This document shows positions 48,983 to 58,266 of a stretch of 64,000 nt of DNA, piece by piece. Both the position numbers and the translations under genes were made by a program. The notes below the pieces were generated by a model. The model saw only the letters and a program-made list of their open reading frames with translations. It made no database searches and was not told the DNA's origin. Each line of letters opens with the position of its first letter. Within the stretch, counting starts at the first letter, position 1. Source of the DNA: a bacterium (lineage in GTDB: Bacteria > Bacillota > Bacilli > Lactobacillales > Streptococcaceae); contig CAJNBV010000001.1 of the NCBI GenBank assembly GCA_905221095.1, forward strand, positions 124,001 to 188,000. Direction: 5' to 3'.

Positions 48983-49001
48983 CCTTACCTCCCACTAAGA
49001 G

Positions 49002-49030
49002 AAAAGCGAGAGTTGACTCTCACTTTTATT
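49002..49030 (-). terminator. Hairpin after the small gene downstream of nrdD
   Basis: AAGTGAGAG pairs with CTCTCGCTT around TCAA, and TTCTC follows. It is probably a partial terminator, since nrdG is needed with nrdD. Confidence 0.55.
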
Positions 49031-49166
49031 TTTTCTTATTCTTGTTTAAAAATTGTTCTCTGAGGTTGAGCAAGCGTTCTTTCTTACCAGCTCCACCTTT
49101 AGAGTGTTTCTCGTGATAACGGGTCACTTGTGCGCGCCCTTTATCGTCTAATTGATATTTTCCCAT
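49026..49166 (-). CDS. Small conserved basic protein
   Basis: This 46-residue protein begins MGKYQLDDKGRAQVTRYHEK and ends in a lysine-rich tail. It lies between nrdD and a GNAT gene, 11 nt after nrdD, where pneumococci have a conserved hypothetical gene of the same size. The ribosome site AGAAAG is weak. The function is unknown; a basic charge suggests nucleic-acid or ribosome contact. Confidence 0.75.
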   Translation of the reverse strand: MGKYQLDDKGRAQVTRYHEKHSKGGAGKKERLLNLREQFLNKNKKK

Positions 49167-49177
49167 TTCACTTCTTT

Positions 49178-51391
49178 CTAATTTGTTACTTGATGGCCAG
49201 CTATTTTAATCGTTGAGCCATTCATGTGTTTGACACGCGCAGCGATTTCCTTGTGACGTCCATTAACCATCGGACGCGCTTGAGGATTGCCTAGGTAGCC
49301 ACAAGTTCGTTTGACCACATCCACCGTTTTAGGGTCGCTATTGCCACAGTTTGGACAAGCAAATCCTCTCTCAGTTGGTTCAAAATCCCCTTCAAAGTCA
49401 CACTTGTAGCAACGGTCAATCGGAGTATTGGTTCCTAGATAGCCAACTCGGTCGTAGGCATAGTCCCAAACAGCTTCCAGAGCCTTTGGATTTTGTTGAA
49501 GAACTGGATACTCACAATAATGGATGAAACCACCTGACGCACCTGCTTCTGGATAAACTTTCTCAAAGTCTAATTTTTCAAACGGTGTTGGATTTTTACG
49601 AACATCGTAGTGGAAAGAATTGGTGTAGTATTCCTTGTCTGTGATATCAGGAATAGAGCCGAACTTCTCTGTATCTAGTCGGCAGAAACGGTCTGTCAAA
49701 CTTTCAGACGGTGTTGAGTAGATAGAGAAATGATAACCGTATTGGTCTGACCACTCTTCTACCCGACGTTTCATATCACGAATGATATCCAGCGTGAATT
49801 CCTTGGCTTCAGGATTACTTTCCCAGCTATTTCCAAAGAAAACAGTAGCCACTTCGTATAAACCGATGTAACCCAGCGAAACTGTTGCACGACGATTCTT
49901 AAAGAGCTGGTCAACACTTTCTTCTTTACCTAGACGATGGCCAAAAGCACCGTACTGATAGAGGATAGGAGCATTTGCTGGCGTCGCCTCTTTAGTACGT
50001 TCGACACGGTAAACCAGAGCATCTTCAGCAATATTCATACGCTCGTTGAAGATTTCCCAGAACTTGGTCATATCACCTTCAGATTCGAGAGCGATACGAG
50101 GTAGGTTAACCGTCACAACACCCAGATTCATGCGACCTGAATTGACTTCTACGCCATTCTCGTCTTTCCATCCTTGAAGGAAAGAACGACAACCCATAGG
50201 AACTTTGAAAGAACCTGTCAAATCAACAATCTTATCATAGGACAAGACGTCTGGATACATTCGCTTGGTTGCACACTCTAGGGCCAACTGCTTGATGTCG
50301 TAGTTTGGAGTCCCTTCCTCTAAGTTGAGGCCTCTTTTTAGTGTAAAGATAAGTTTAGGGAAGATAGCTGTGCGGTGTTCTGAACCAAGTCCCTTGATCC
50401 GAATAGTCAAGATAGCTTTTTGAATTTCCCGTTCAAAACGACTAGTTCCTAGACCAAAACCTAGTGAAGTAAAGGGGGTTTGTCCATTTGAAGTGAAGAG
50501 AGTATTGATTTCATACTCAAGAGATTGCATGGCATCGTAGATGTCTTTTTGGGTTTTCTTCCAAGCGTAATCTTCCCGTTTGTCAGGTAAAACCCACTCT
50601 TCTGCATCTTTGAGGTGTTTTTGGTAATTCTTCTCTGCATAAGGTGCCAAAACTTCATCGATGCGGTCAGCTGAACAGCCACCGTACTGGCTAGAAGCAA
50701 CATTGGCGATGATTTGCGATATCTGAGCAGTCGCAGTCTGAATAGACTTAGGACTCTCTACCTCCGCATTTCCAATCTTAAAACCATTTTCCAACATCCC
50801 TTTAAAATCAATCAAACAGCAGTTGGTCATAGGGGTATAGGGGCTGTAGTCCAAATCGTGATAGTGGATATCCCCCTTTTGGTGGGCATTGGCTACGTGC
50901 TTGGGAAGCATTTGCAACCCGATTGACTTCCCAACAATTCCTGCTGTCAAATCACGCTGGGTATTAAAGACATCGCTGTCTTTATTGGCATTTTCATTGA
51001 CAACTGCCTGGTCTTTATTGAGCAGCTTATGGATACTAAAGTTGATATCTGTCGCTTTTGAGCGCTCAAAATCCCTCTGTGTCCGGTAAGTAATATACTC
51101 CTCAGCCAGGGCATATTCTTTGGCTTCAAGGAGTTCATGTTCTACAATATTTTGGATTTCGTAAATCTTAACTCCCTGTGGAAAGCGACTATGAATTTCT
51201 GTGACAATTCGCTCAGTCAGAGCATTTAGGCGCTTTTCAACCAAGGGTGTCACATCCATAACCTTGTCAGCCGCCTTGTGGAGAGCCTTGTCAATCTTGT
51301 CCACATCAAATACAACACGTCTCCCATCTCGTTTCTCGACGAAGAGAGTTGGCAAAATTGTAATTTTTTCTTCTAGTGCAATCATATGCAT
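49178..51391 (-). CDS. nrdD: Anaerobic ribonucleoside-triphosphate reductase
   Basis: This enzyme of 735-737 residues makes dNTPs without oxygen. It has an N-terminal ATP-cone (VEKRDGRRVVFDVDKIDKAL), the zinc ribbon CYKC...CPNC and the glycyl radical segment RTCGYLG near the end. The start may be the first ATG or the one two codons on; both have a poor ribosome site. The activase NrdG lies downstream. Confidence 0.96.
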   Translation of the reverse strand: MHMIALEEKITILPTLFVEKRDGRRVVFDVDKIDKALHKAADKVMDVTPLVEKRLNALTERIVTEIHSRFPQGVKIYEIQNIVEHELLEAKEYALAEEYITYRTQRDFERSKATDINFSIHKLLNKDQAVVNENANKDSDVFNTQRDLTAGIVGKSIGLQMLPKHVANAHQKGDIHYHDLDYSPYTPMTNCCLIDFKGMLENGFKIGNAEVESPKSIQTATAQISQIIANVASSQYGGCSADRIDEVLAPYAEKNYQKHLKDAEEWVLPDKREDYAWKKTQKDIYDAMQSLEYEINTLFTSNGQTPFTSLGFGLGTSRFEREIQKAILTIRIKGLGSEHRTAIFPKLIFTLKRGLNLEEGTPNYDIKQLALECATKRMYPDVLSYDKIVDLTGSFKVPMGCRSFLQGWKDENGVEVNSGRMNLGVVTVNLPRIALESEGDMTKFWEIFNERMNIAEDALVYRVERTKEATPANAPILYQYGAFGHRLGKEESVDQLFKNRRATVSLGYIGLYEVATVFFGNSWESNPEAKEFTLDIIRDMKRRVEEWSDQYGYHFSIYSTPSESLTDRFCRLDTEKFGSIPDITDKEYYTNSFHYDVRKNPTPFEKLDFEKVYPEAGASGGFIHYCEYPVLQQNPKALEAVWDYAYDRVGYLGTNTPIDRCYKCDFEGDFEPTERGFACPNCGNSDPKTVDVVKRTCGYLGNPQARPMVNGRHKEIAARVKHMNGSTIKIAGHQVTN

Positions 51392-51440
51392 GCTCTTTTC
51401 TAAAATGTTCTTTCTAAAAAGTATTATACCACTCTAAAAA

Positions 51441-51503
51441 GAAAAATCAATATCTTGTGTTAAAAATCATAAAATTTTTAAAAATACACAAGATATTGAT
51501 TTA
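51441..51503 (-). terminator. Long AT-rich terminator after ccs4
   Basis: AATCAATATCTTGTGT pairs with ACACAAGATATTGATT across a 25-nt loop, followed by TTTT on the minus strand. Confidence 0.8.
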
Positions 51504-51504
51504 G

Positions 51505-53043
51505 TTATTTAATTTTATAGACTTTAAACTCTGAGTAATCAGTCTTTACTGGTTGGTAATTTTCTTTCAAGATTGTTTCCACTTCAGACCAGACTGCTAC
51601 CTTATCATTCACCACAATCACCTTGGGTTGTTTTTCTTTCAAGTCATTGAGTAGCTTATTCCGATTTTCCTCAGTTGCTGTATAGTGCATCGGGGACAAA
51701 ATAGCCGATGGCGACAAGCGCTCACTCTTACGATAAAGAGTTGCAGTATCATCCCATGCATATACAGCATCTTCCGTACTTGTCTCCTCTTTCACCAAAT
51801 CAGCAAGACGCTCACGTTCTTGATAAGGTACTGGATAAAGGACAAACCTCATCAAAAAAGGAACAGCCAAAAGATATAACAAAGTTAAAATCGGTAGGTA
51901 AAGATTTCCTTTAGTATAGCGATGCCAGAGACTAACAGGCTCTTCTCTGCGTCTTCTTCTAACGCTACGACCACTCTGTTGCCCTTTGATATTGGACACT
52001 AAAAGCAGAAGAAAGACAGGGAAAATGAGCATCAAACGGGATGCATGTAGGGGATCCTGTGTAAAGAAAATCACTACCAAACCTAAAATTAGGAACAAAC
52101 TCGCAGGCACTGAGATAACATATAGTTTAGAGGGTTTAGATTGAAAGAGACCTAAAAAGACAAAAACCAAAACTCCCATGCCAAGAGCCAACAACCCATA
52201 AAACAAAACATTTTCTAACAATGCCGAAACAGAAACCAAACGAATGGAATGAATTGGATACAAAATTCCACTAATCGCATCCTCAAAACTTCCTGTTGCA
52301 ACACTATAGTAAGCAGTTGGATAAAAGACCAGTGAGAAACCTAAAGCCACTGCAAGAAACTGATAAAATCCATGGGCAAAACGTCTATGCCCAATGTTAA
52401 AGACCAACAAGCCTAAACTCACTACAGCAATAAACAGGAGCGATGCCAAGGGAGCAAAGAAAAATCCACCCGCCAAAGCCAGCCCAATCCGTACAAATCC
52501 CTTATCATGGCTTGGATTGCTTAGGTAAGCAGCAACTAAACTAAAGGCCGCGAATAAGAAGGGAAGCGCTAAAAGAGTCGCATAACCTCCACCAAACGCA
52601 AGACCTGTAACTAGCATATAAAAAATAGTCACCAGTTGTCCAGCTTGGTCTCCTTGCTCTGTCAAGGTGTCTGCCGATCGAAAGAGGAAAAATCCTCCTG
52701 CTACCAAGGCTAACCACTCAAAAATGGCAAAGAAAAATCCGCCCTGAGTCACGTAAGTCAGCAAATAATAAAGCAAACCTTGACTTCCATAATAGTCGCT
52801 GTAAATCTTCCCTGTCTGATGAAGGGCCCAACCTGCATAAAAATCCTGCACTTCCTGTGCACTCATTAAATCGAGTAATAGCGGTACTCCTAGAGTTATC
52901 CCTGTTACAAGCGTACTCCATAGTAAAATTTTTACCAAAGGAAGACGACTTGATTCACGATGATGCGATTCTTGTTCGATTTGGTATTCTAGAGGTTCAC
53001 GATTCTCCTGATGAACTTCTTCTACTCTACCATACACACTCAT
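51505..53043 (-). CDS. ccs4: Competence-induced polytopic membrane protein Ccs4
   Basis: This 512-residue protein has a soluble N-terminal part of about 40 residues, about ten membrane helices, and an outer C-terminal domain of about 110 residues (from YPVPYQERERLADLVKEE). The layout resembles glycosyltransferases of the GT-C type, but no catalytic motif is clear. The ATG at 53043 is chosen for the GGAG 7 nt upstream. A TACGAATA box upstream puts it and a micro-ORF under ComX. The gene symbol rests on recalled gene order beside cls. Confidence 0.8.
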   Translation of the reverse strand: MSVYGRVEEVHQENREPLEYQIEQESHHRESSRLPLVKILLWSTLVTGITLGVPLLLDLMSAQEVQDFYAGWALHQTGKIYSDYYGSQGLLYYLLTYVTQGGFFFAIFEWLALVAGGFFLFRSADTLTEQGDQAGQLVTIFYMLVTGLAFGGGYATLLALPFLFAAFSLVAAYLSNPSHDKGFVRIGLALAGGFFFAPLASLLFIAVVSLGLLVFNIGHRRFAHGFYQFLAVALGFSLVFYPTAYYSVATGSFEDAISGILYPIHSIRLVSVSALLENVLFYGLLALGMGVLVFVFLGLFQSKPSKLYVISVPASLFLILGLVVIFFTQDPLHASRLMLIFPVFLLLLVSNIKGQQSGRSVRRRRREEPVSLWHRYTKGNLYLPILTLLYLLAVPFLMRFVLYPVPYQERERLADLVKEETSTEDAVYAWDDTATLYRKSERLSPSAILSPMHYTATEENRNKLLNDLKEKQPKVIVVNDKVAVWSEVETILKENYQPVKTDYSEFKVYKIK

Positions 53044-53079
53044 ATCGTTTCTCCTATTCAATTTATCTGTCTTAGTATA

Positions 53080-53223
53080 TCAAAAAGTCCTAGGATTGTC
53101 AGCTTGCGATGGGTGTTTGAGTGATTTTTTGCATAGTTTCACAAAGGTTTCAATTTCCTGAAATCGGTGTAAATGTGTCTGTTTAAATGATATGATATAG
53201 TCCAATTCTTTCTGAGTCAGCAT
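53080..53223 (-). CDS. Competence-regulated small protein
   Basis: This 47-residue reading frame begins MLTQKELDYIISFKQTHLHR. AGGAGG lies 5 nt before its ATG, and the TACGAATA box 20 nt upstream. It precedes ccs4 by 36 nt, so it is the first gene of this late competence operon. It has one cysteine and a basic C-terminal half. No family is recognised. Confidence 0.75.
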   Translation of the reverse strand: MLTQKELDYIISFKQTHLHRFQEIETFVKLCKKSLKHPSQADNPRTF

Positions 53224-53242
53224 CTTTCCTCCTACATCTTCT

Positions 53243-53250
53243 TATTCGTA
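53243..53250 (-). promoter_or_regulatory. ComX (sigma-X) competence box
   Basis: TACGAATA matches the combox exactly and has the usual T-rich stretch upstream (CTTTTCTTGCCTTTT). It drives the micro-ORF and ccs4. Confidence 0.9.
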
Positions 53251-53255
53251 AAAGG

Positions 53256-53290
53256 CAAGAAAAGAGGACTGGTTTGTGTCCTCAGTCCTA
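53256..53290 (-). terminator. cls terminator
   Basis: AGGACTG pairs with CAGTCCT, followed by CTTTTCTT on the minus strand. Its T-tract is also the T-rich part of the combox promoter. Confidence 0.75.
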
Positions 53291-53296
53291 GATTTC

Positions 53297-54829
53297 TTAT
53301 AAGATAGGGGCGAATAACTGGGCAATTTCCTTAATCAATTTCTGATACCAGCTATTTTTTATCGTATGAGAGAAAATTTCTTGCGATGCTGAAAAAATCT
53401 CTTGAAAATCTTTTTGAATCTCAGTGATTGATTCTGTTTTATATAGCAAGACTGCATTTTCATAGTGGTGAAGCAAACTTCTATAATCTAGGTTAATGGT
53501 TCCAACTGCAGCAAAGTCCGTATCCACTAGGATTTGTTTACTGTGGATAAAGCCTGGGCTATACTCAAAAATCCTTACTCCCGCTGACAACAAATCCGGA
53601 TAGGCCCCTCTTGTGATGAGTTGGATCAATTTTTTATCCGGAATGCAAGGTGTTACGATGCGGACATCAACACCCCTCATGGCTGCATTTTTAATACTCT
53701 CTGTTAAGTCATAGTCAATAATCAAATAGGGTGTTGTGATATAGACTGAATCAGTAGCCTGATTAATCAAACTTTGATAGACTTTTTTCCCTACCTGGGT
53801 ACGGAAGATGGGCTTGGGTCCGCTACCGTAAGGAATGCAGAGCCCTTGGCCAGAACAAGGCTGATTTTCCAAGTGATACTGGTCAAAATCGCTGATTTCC
53901 CCACGATTGATGTACCAAGTCATCAAAAAGAGACGGGTGAGAGCCTTGACACCAGGACCATCTAAGCGAATCCCACTGTCCTTCCAATAGCCAAAGCGTT
54001 CTACATGATTGATGTACTCATCGGCTAAGTTAATGCCTCCTGTATAGGCTACCTGACCATCTATGACCAGAATTTTACGATGGTCCCGATTGTTGTAAGC
54101 CACCGTCAAACGGGGGATCACCTTGTTAAACTTATGGGCTTCAATGCCTCGACTACGAAGCTGAATAGTGTAGTCTCCGGGTAAAGTCGCCATACAACCG
54201 ATATCATCATAGAGCATCTTGATCTCTACACCTTGAGCTGCCTTTTGCTCTAGTATGTCTAGTATGCTATTCCACATCAGACCTTCTTCGACAATATAGT
54301 ACTCTAGAAAGATAAACTTTTCAGCTTTCTTGAGGTCTTCCAACATATGTTGCCACATGCTTTCACCCGAAGAAAAGAATTGTGAGTCTGTTCGATCATA
54401 GACGTCGGAATTGCTATCCATACTTAACAAAGATTTGATAACTCCATAAGCCGCCTTATCCTCTTCCTTCAATTTCTGGCGGAGAGCTTTACTGTTATCC
54501 TCCCGAAAATGCATGGAACCAAGTTTGTCCAACTGCTTGATTTCTTTTTTGGACAATCGCCTTTCACCAAACATCAGATAGAGCAGGGGGCCAATGACAG
54601 GAACAAAAGTTACCACTAACCACATCACTTTGCTTTCGGGAGCCATGGAACGATTGACAATCGCTACGATAGTCGCCATACTCATAAAGATTAAGAGAAT
54701 AACCCATAGAATAGGAGCCATGCGCCCTAAATAAAGAAAGAGACCAAAAACAAGACACAGTTCAAGCAGCATAATCGAAAGACTAAAGCCATACTTGGAC
54801 ATCAATAATTGAAATTTCCTATATTTCAT
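53297..54829 (-). CDS. cls: Cardiolipin synthase
   Basis: This 510-residue enzyme joins two phosphatidylglycerols into cardiolipin. It has two N-terminal helices (about 12-60) and two phospholipase-D HKD motifs, HRKILVIDGQVAYTGG and HSKQILVDTDFAAVGT. AGGAGGGG precedes the ATG closely. A TATACT box is seen near 54880. Confidence 0.95.
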   Translation of the reverse strand: MKYRKFQLLMSKYGFSLSIMLLELCLVFGLFLYLGRMAPILWVILLIFMSMATIVAIVNRSMAPESKVMWLVVTFVPVIGPLLYLMFGERRLSKKEIKQLDKLGSMHFREDNSKALRQKLKEEDKAAYGVIKSLLSMDSNSDVYDRTDSQFFSSGESMWQHMLEDLKKAEKFIFLEYYIVEEGLMWNSILDILEQKAAQGVEIKMLYDDIGCMATLPGDYTIQLRSRGIEAHKFNKVIPRLTVAYNNRDHRKILVIDGQVAYTGGINLADEYINHVERFGYWKDSGIRLDGPGVKALTRLFLMTWYINRGEISDFDQYHLENQPCSGQGLCIPYGSGPKPIFRTQVGKKVYQSLINQATDSVYITTPYLIIDYDLTESIKNAAMRGVDVRIVTPCIPDKKLIQLITRGAYPDLLSAGVRIFEYSPGFIHSKQILVDTDFAAVGTINLDYRSLLHHYENAVLLYKTESITEIQKDFQEIFSASQEIFSHTIKNSWYQKLIKEIAQLFAPIL

Positions 54830-54968
54830 ATCCCCTCCTTGATATTTTGAATGGTAAAAACAGGTAATTGATACTAGTATAACTCAGGTATTCGATAGAA
54901 GGCAAGTATTTATGATCATTTTTCTGAATAATCATAAAAGAGACCGAAAAATCCAGTCCCCTTCTAGT

Positions 54969-55430
54969 TTATTTTGATAAAACGATGCGATCAGACGCGT
55001 CTCTATCCATATCGTCAATAATCATCTGATTGCCATTGATTGCATAAATCTTGGCATCATCACCAATAATCATGCGTTGATTAGCAGCGTCGAAGCTAAC
55101 CTGCTTGATTTCTTGTTCCCCATCAGTTTCTACCTGAGTCCAGGTGCCAGTTGTTCCAGTTACCACTAAAGTGATACGGTCTCCTTCGTCCTGACCAGTA
55201 TAAGTTCCATCAATATTAGTTGGTTGAGCCTCAGGCGCATTTTGTGAAGAACTTGTTGCTGCCTGATTTGTATTTTCTGTAGAAGATGAAGCAGCTTGTG
55301 ATTGTTGAGTTTGTTGTGTTTGCGGTTGAGCCGCTGGTTGTTGAACCTGTTGAGCTCTTTGTGAACAAGCTACTAAGAGACTAAGACTCGCTAGAGAAGC
55401 AAGAGAAAGTGTGAATGTTTTTAATTTCAT
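54969..55430 (-). CDS. Lipoprotein of unknown function
   Basis: This 153-residue protein has a signal ending in LLVAC, then a Gln/Ser/Ala/Asn-rich linker of about 55 residues and a beta-rich C-terminal part (GTYTGQDEGDRITLVV). The start MKLKTF at 55430 is chosen, with AAAGGA about 10 nt before; the open frame is longer. Pneumococci have a lipoprotein of this type between cls and folC. The function is not known. Confidence 0.82.
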   Translation of the reverse strand: MKLKTFTLSLASLASLSLLVACSQRAQQVQQPAAQPQTQQTQQSQAASSSTENTNQAATSSSQNAPEAQPTNIDGTYTGQDEGDRITLVVTGTTGTWTQVETDGEQEIKQVSFDAANQRMIIGDDAKIYAINGNQMIIDDMDRDASDRIVLSK

Positions 55431-55514
55431 GATGAATTTCCTTTCTGCTACCAATTTAGAGAATGTTCCTCCTAACTGGCAGTTCCCCTAGTATAACAAG
55501 TTCAAAAAAGGAGG

Positions 55515-56765
55515 TCAATTTATCTGCTCGTGGGCCAGTAGGTAGCTCCGTACTTCTGAGATAAAATAGAGAGACCCTGTAATGAACAACAAATCCTGGC
55601 CATCTGCTCTTTCTTCAAAATTGCTAATAAATTCTCGGTAAGAAGGAACTATATCGTAACCTGTTACATCTGTTTCATCCAAAGAACCTTGATAGTCAAA
55701 GCCGGTCACCTTGAGTTCCACCTGAGGTAAATTTTCAGCCAAATAACCCAACATCCCTTGATAATCCTTACGTTTCAAGGCTCCAAAGAGAATTTGAGGA
55801 CGATAACTTTCCTGCTCTTTTTCTTTGATAAACTCAACCAAGCGAGTCAAGGCAGGGAGGTTATGGGCACCGTCCAAGTAAATCTGCGGACGAATACGCT
55901 CCAAGCGACCAGCCCAATGGGTCTTCTCCAAAGCCTGTCTTACAGCCTGCTCATCAACAACTTCCTTTCCTTCTCCCATAAAAAGAAGAAAAGTTTGCAA
56001 CGCCAAGGCTGCATTTTCCTGCTGATAGGCTCCTTCCAAGCCTATTTTCAACTGCGAAAGATTTAGTAAAGAACTTGAAAAATCGCCATTCAACATTGAA
56101 AAATCTTGGCCTGCCTGATAAAGGTCAACAGCTAATGATTCAGCTTTTTTCTGACAGATAAGCCTAGCTTCTGGAGGCAATTTCGCAATCACTGCCTTCT
56201 TACCAGCCTTGAAAATACCAGCTTTCTGCTCTGCGATTGCTTCTAGACTATCACCCAAGGTCTCCTGATGGTCAAGCCCGATGGAGGTGATGACAGCAAT
56301 CTCTCCAGTTACCACATTGGTCGTGTCAAGTAAGCCACCAATTCCCACTTCTAGTAAAACCAAATCCACCTCTTGCTCCCTAAAATAGAGGAAAGCAATC
56401 AAGGTCAGCAATTCAAAAAAGGACAACTGGTCATGGGTTTGCACAAGCGTCTTTTCCATCTCCTTGACCTGCTCAGCTAAGCGGATAAAGTCTGCGTCTG
56501 CTATTGGCTGCCCATTAATGCAGATTCGGTCATTGATGAAGACGATATGAGGGGAGGTAAAAGTCGCAACTTTCTTTCCATGCCCCCTAAATAACTCCCT
56601 CATAAAAGCAATGGTAGAACCTTTCCCATTAGTTCCTGTTACGTGGATAATAGGATAAGTCTTCTCAGGATTCCCCAGCAAATCCACTGCTCGCTGCATT
56701 CGGCCCAAACCTGATCGAAAATTCAAACCAATCCGACTATGAAGCCATTCTTCTACTTCAAACAT
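55515..56765 (-). CDS. folC: Folylpolyglutamate / dihydrofolate synthase
   Basis: This 416-residue ligase adds glutamate to folates. The P-loop is TGTNGKGST (about 43-51), with LLEVGIGGLLDTTNVV and LDGAHN further on. The ATG at 56765 has AAGGAG 6 nt upstream; the ATG two codons earlier is too close to it. It lies apart from the other folate genes. Confidence 0.95.
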   Translation of the reverse strand: MFEVEEWLHSRIGLNFRSGLGRMQRAVDLLGNPEKTYPIIHVTGTNGKGSTIAFMRELFRGHGKKVATFTSPHIVFINDRICINGQPIADADFIRLAEQVKEMEKTLVQTHDQLSFFELLTLIAFLYFREQEVDLVLLEVGIGGLLDTTNVVTGEIAVITSIGLDHQETLGDSLEAIAEQKAGIFKAGKKAVIAKLPPEARLICQKKAESLAVDLYQAGQDFSMLNGDFSSSLLNLSQLKIGLEGAYQQENAALALQTFLLFMGEGKEVVDEQAVRQALEKTHWAGRLERIRPQIYLDGAHNLPALTRLVEFIKEKEQESYRPQILFGALKRKDYQGMLGYLAENLPQVELKVTGFDYQGSLDETDVTGYDIVPSYREFISNFEERADGQDLLFITGSLYFISEVRSYLLAHEQIN

Positions 56766-56823
56766 ACACATCTCCTTGATAAAAGTCTAATCAACTACCT
56801 AGCAAAATTCCGTAGATAACAAA

Positions 56824-56856
56824 AAACGAGGCCAGGATTTTCGTCCCGACCTCTTA
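56824..56856 (-). terminator. Terminator of the ireB-like/yqgF/yrzB-like operon
   Basis: GAGGTCGGG pairs with CCTGGCCTC with G-U pairs, and GTTTTTTG follows on the minus strand. Confidence 0.75.
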
Positions 56857-57173
56857 CCTGGTTAGCTAATAACTAGCTCCTATGAATGTTAATCTGGGGT
56901 AAAACGTCCCCCAGACTTACTAGCTCTTTCTTATTTCAAGAAGCTGGGCTAAAAACGTCCACTGGACTGCCTGCGTTTCTAATTTCTAGCGCAGGGCTAA
57001 ACATGTCCACTGAACATTCCAACTCTTCTAATTTCTAGGAGTTGGGGTGATACAGTCTCCCAGACTTACTGACGGTTTCTAATTTCTAGCGCAGGGCTAA
57101 ACACGTCCACTGAACATTCCAACTCTTCTAATTGTCAGGAGTTGGGGTGATACAGTCTCCCAGACTGTATCAC
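56857..57173. repeat. Array of about 50-bp hairpin units
   Basis: Six units of about 50 bases follow each other. The last four alternate A-B-A-B with a 100-base period (56976-57075 and 57076-57173 differ at few positions). Each unit holds a hairpin of the type AACTC...GAGTT and a second of the type GTCTcccAGAC. The last unit ends in a perfect 12-bp stem (57147-57158 with 57162-57173) that covers the stop codon of the adjacent gene. It is not a BOX, RUP or SPRITE that I can recognise. Confidence 0.75.
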
Positions 57174-57475
57174 TCCTCCATAAAACTATTGAAGACTTCT
57201 TCAATCATGTTCCATTCGTCTTCTGAGTCTTCTGGGATTGGTTGCAATTCGCCTTCTGTTCCATCTTCGTTTTCGATGAATGAGTAAGCTTGGATTTCAA
57301 CTTGTCCGTCTTCGTCTTCTTCTGCGTTAACTGGTACTAGGAGAACATAGTTTTTACCAAATTCTTCTTTCCCGTCAATCGTCAAAAGGATCTCAAACAA
57401 GGTTTCATTTCCTTGCTCATCTACTAGTGTAATTAGTTCACGTTCTTCGTGGTCGTGGTTATGATCGTGTGACAT
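57170..57475 (-). CDS. DUF1292 protein (YrzB-like, UPF0473)
   Basis: This 101-residue acidic protein begins with a His-rich [11 protein letters not shown] and has the family core [12 protein letters not shown]. Its function is unknown. It forms a conserved trio with YqgF and the IreB-like gene. A 12-bp palindrome covers its stop codon. Confidence 0.9.
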   Translation of the reverse strand: MSHDHNHDHEERELITLVDEQGNETLFEILLTIDGKEEFGKNYVLLVPVNAEEDEDGQVEIQAYSFIENEDGTEGELQPIPEDSEDEWNMIEEVFNSFMEE

Positions 57476-57490
57476 AGCCTCTCCTTTATA

Positions 57491-57910
57491 TTAAAATTTT
57501 CTATCTAAATAATTTTGTAAAATCAGCTGAGCTGCTAACTTATCAATGACTTTCTTGCGCTTATTGCGACTGATATCTGCTTGTTCAATCAACATGCGTT
57601 CAGCGGCAACTGTTGTCAAGCGTTCATCTTGATAGTCTACTGGTAAACCAAAAAGCTCTTCTAGCTTTGCTCCGTATGCTTGACTAGCTTCCACGCGCGG
57701 TCCACTTGTATTGTTCATGTTTTTAGGCAAGCCCACTACAAATCGTTCCACCTTGTAAGTATCAACCAACTCCTTAACGCGGTCAAAACCAAACTGGCCT
57801 TGCTCCTCATTGATTTGGATGATTTCAAGCCCTTGAGCTGTAAAACCGAGCGGATCGCTAATGGCCACCCCTACCGTTTTTGAACCGACGTCCAATCCCA
57901 TAATTCTCAT
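57491..57910 (-). CDS. yqgF: Putative pre-16S rRNA nuclease / Holliday junction resolvase-like YqgF
   Basis: This 139-residue RNase H-fold protein begins [19 protein letters not shown] with the first catalytic Asp, and has [14 protein letters not shown] and DERLTT. In E. coli it matures 16S rRNA. It lies 3 nt after the IreB-like gene. Confidence 0.93.
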   Translation of the reverse strand: MRIMGLDVGSKTVGVAISDPLGFTAQGLEIIQINEEQGQFGFDRVKELVDTYKVERFVVGLPKNMNNTSGPRVEASQAYGAKLEELFGLPVDYQDERLTTVAAERMLIEQADISRNKRKKVIDKLAAQLILQNYLDRKF

Positions 57911-57913
57911 AGG

Positions 57914-58180
57914 TTATAGATCGACTCCTTGTCCTTTAAGGTAGTAGCGGACCAATTCCTCAACGATTTCATCACGCTCATACTTACGGATTTGATTTCG
58001 TGCATTATTATAACGAGGAACGTAGGCAGGGTCTCCACTCAATACGTAACCTACGATTTGGTTAATTGGGTTGTAGCCCTTATCGTTCAACGAAGCATAG
58101 ACATCAGTCAAAGTTTCGCTAATTTCTTTTTTATTGGAATCGTCCAATTTAAAACGTACTGTTTCTTCAGTAAATCCCAT
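57914..58180 (-). CDS. IreB-family regulatory phosphoprotein (UPF0297)
   Basis: This 88-residue protein begins [14 protein letters not shown] and has [26 protein letters not shown], typical of the family. In Enterococcus IreB is phosphorylated on threonines by the kinase IreK and lowers cephalosporin resistance. It is the first gene of the trio. Confidence 0.92.
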
Positions 58181-58266
58181 TCTAACACCCTCTTTCCTTA
58201 GAATAGTACCATTATAGCATAATTCCTTACCTTCTACAATTCAGGCAGTCTATTTATTTGGATTTT

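Noticed and set aside
56857..57173. CRISPR array
   Set aside because: Units alternate and are wholly repeated; there are no unique spacers and no cas genes.
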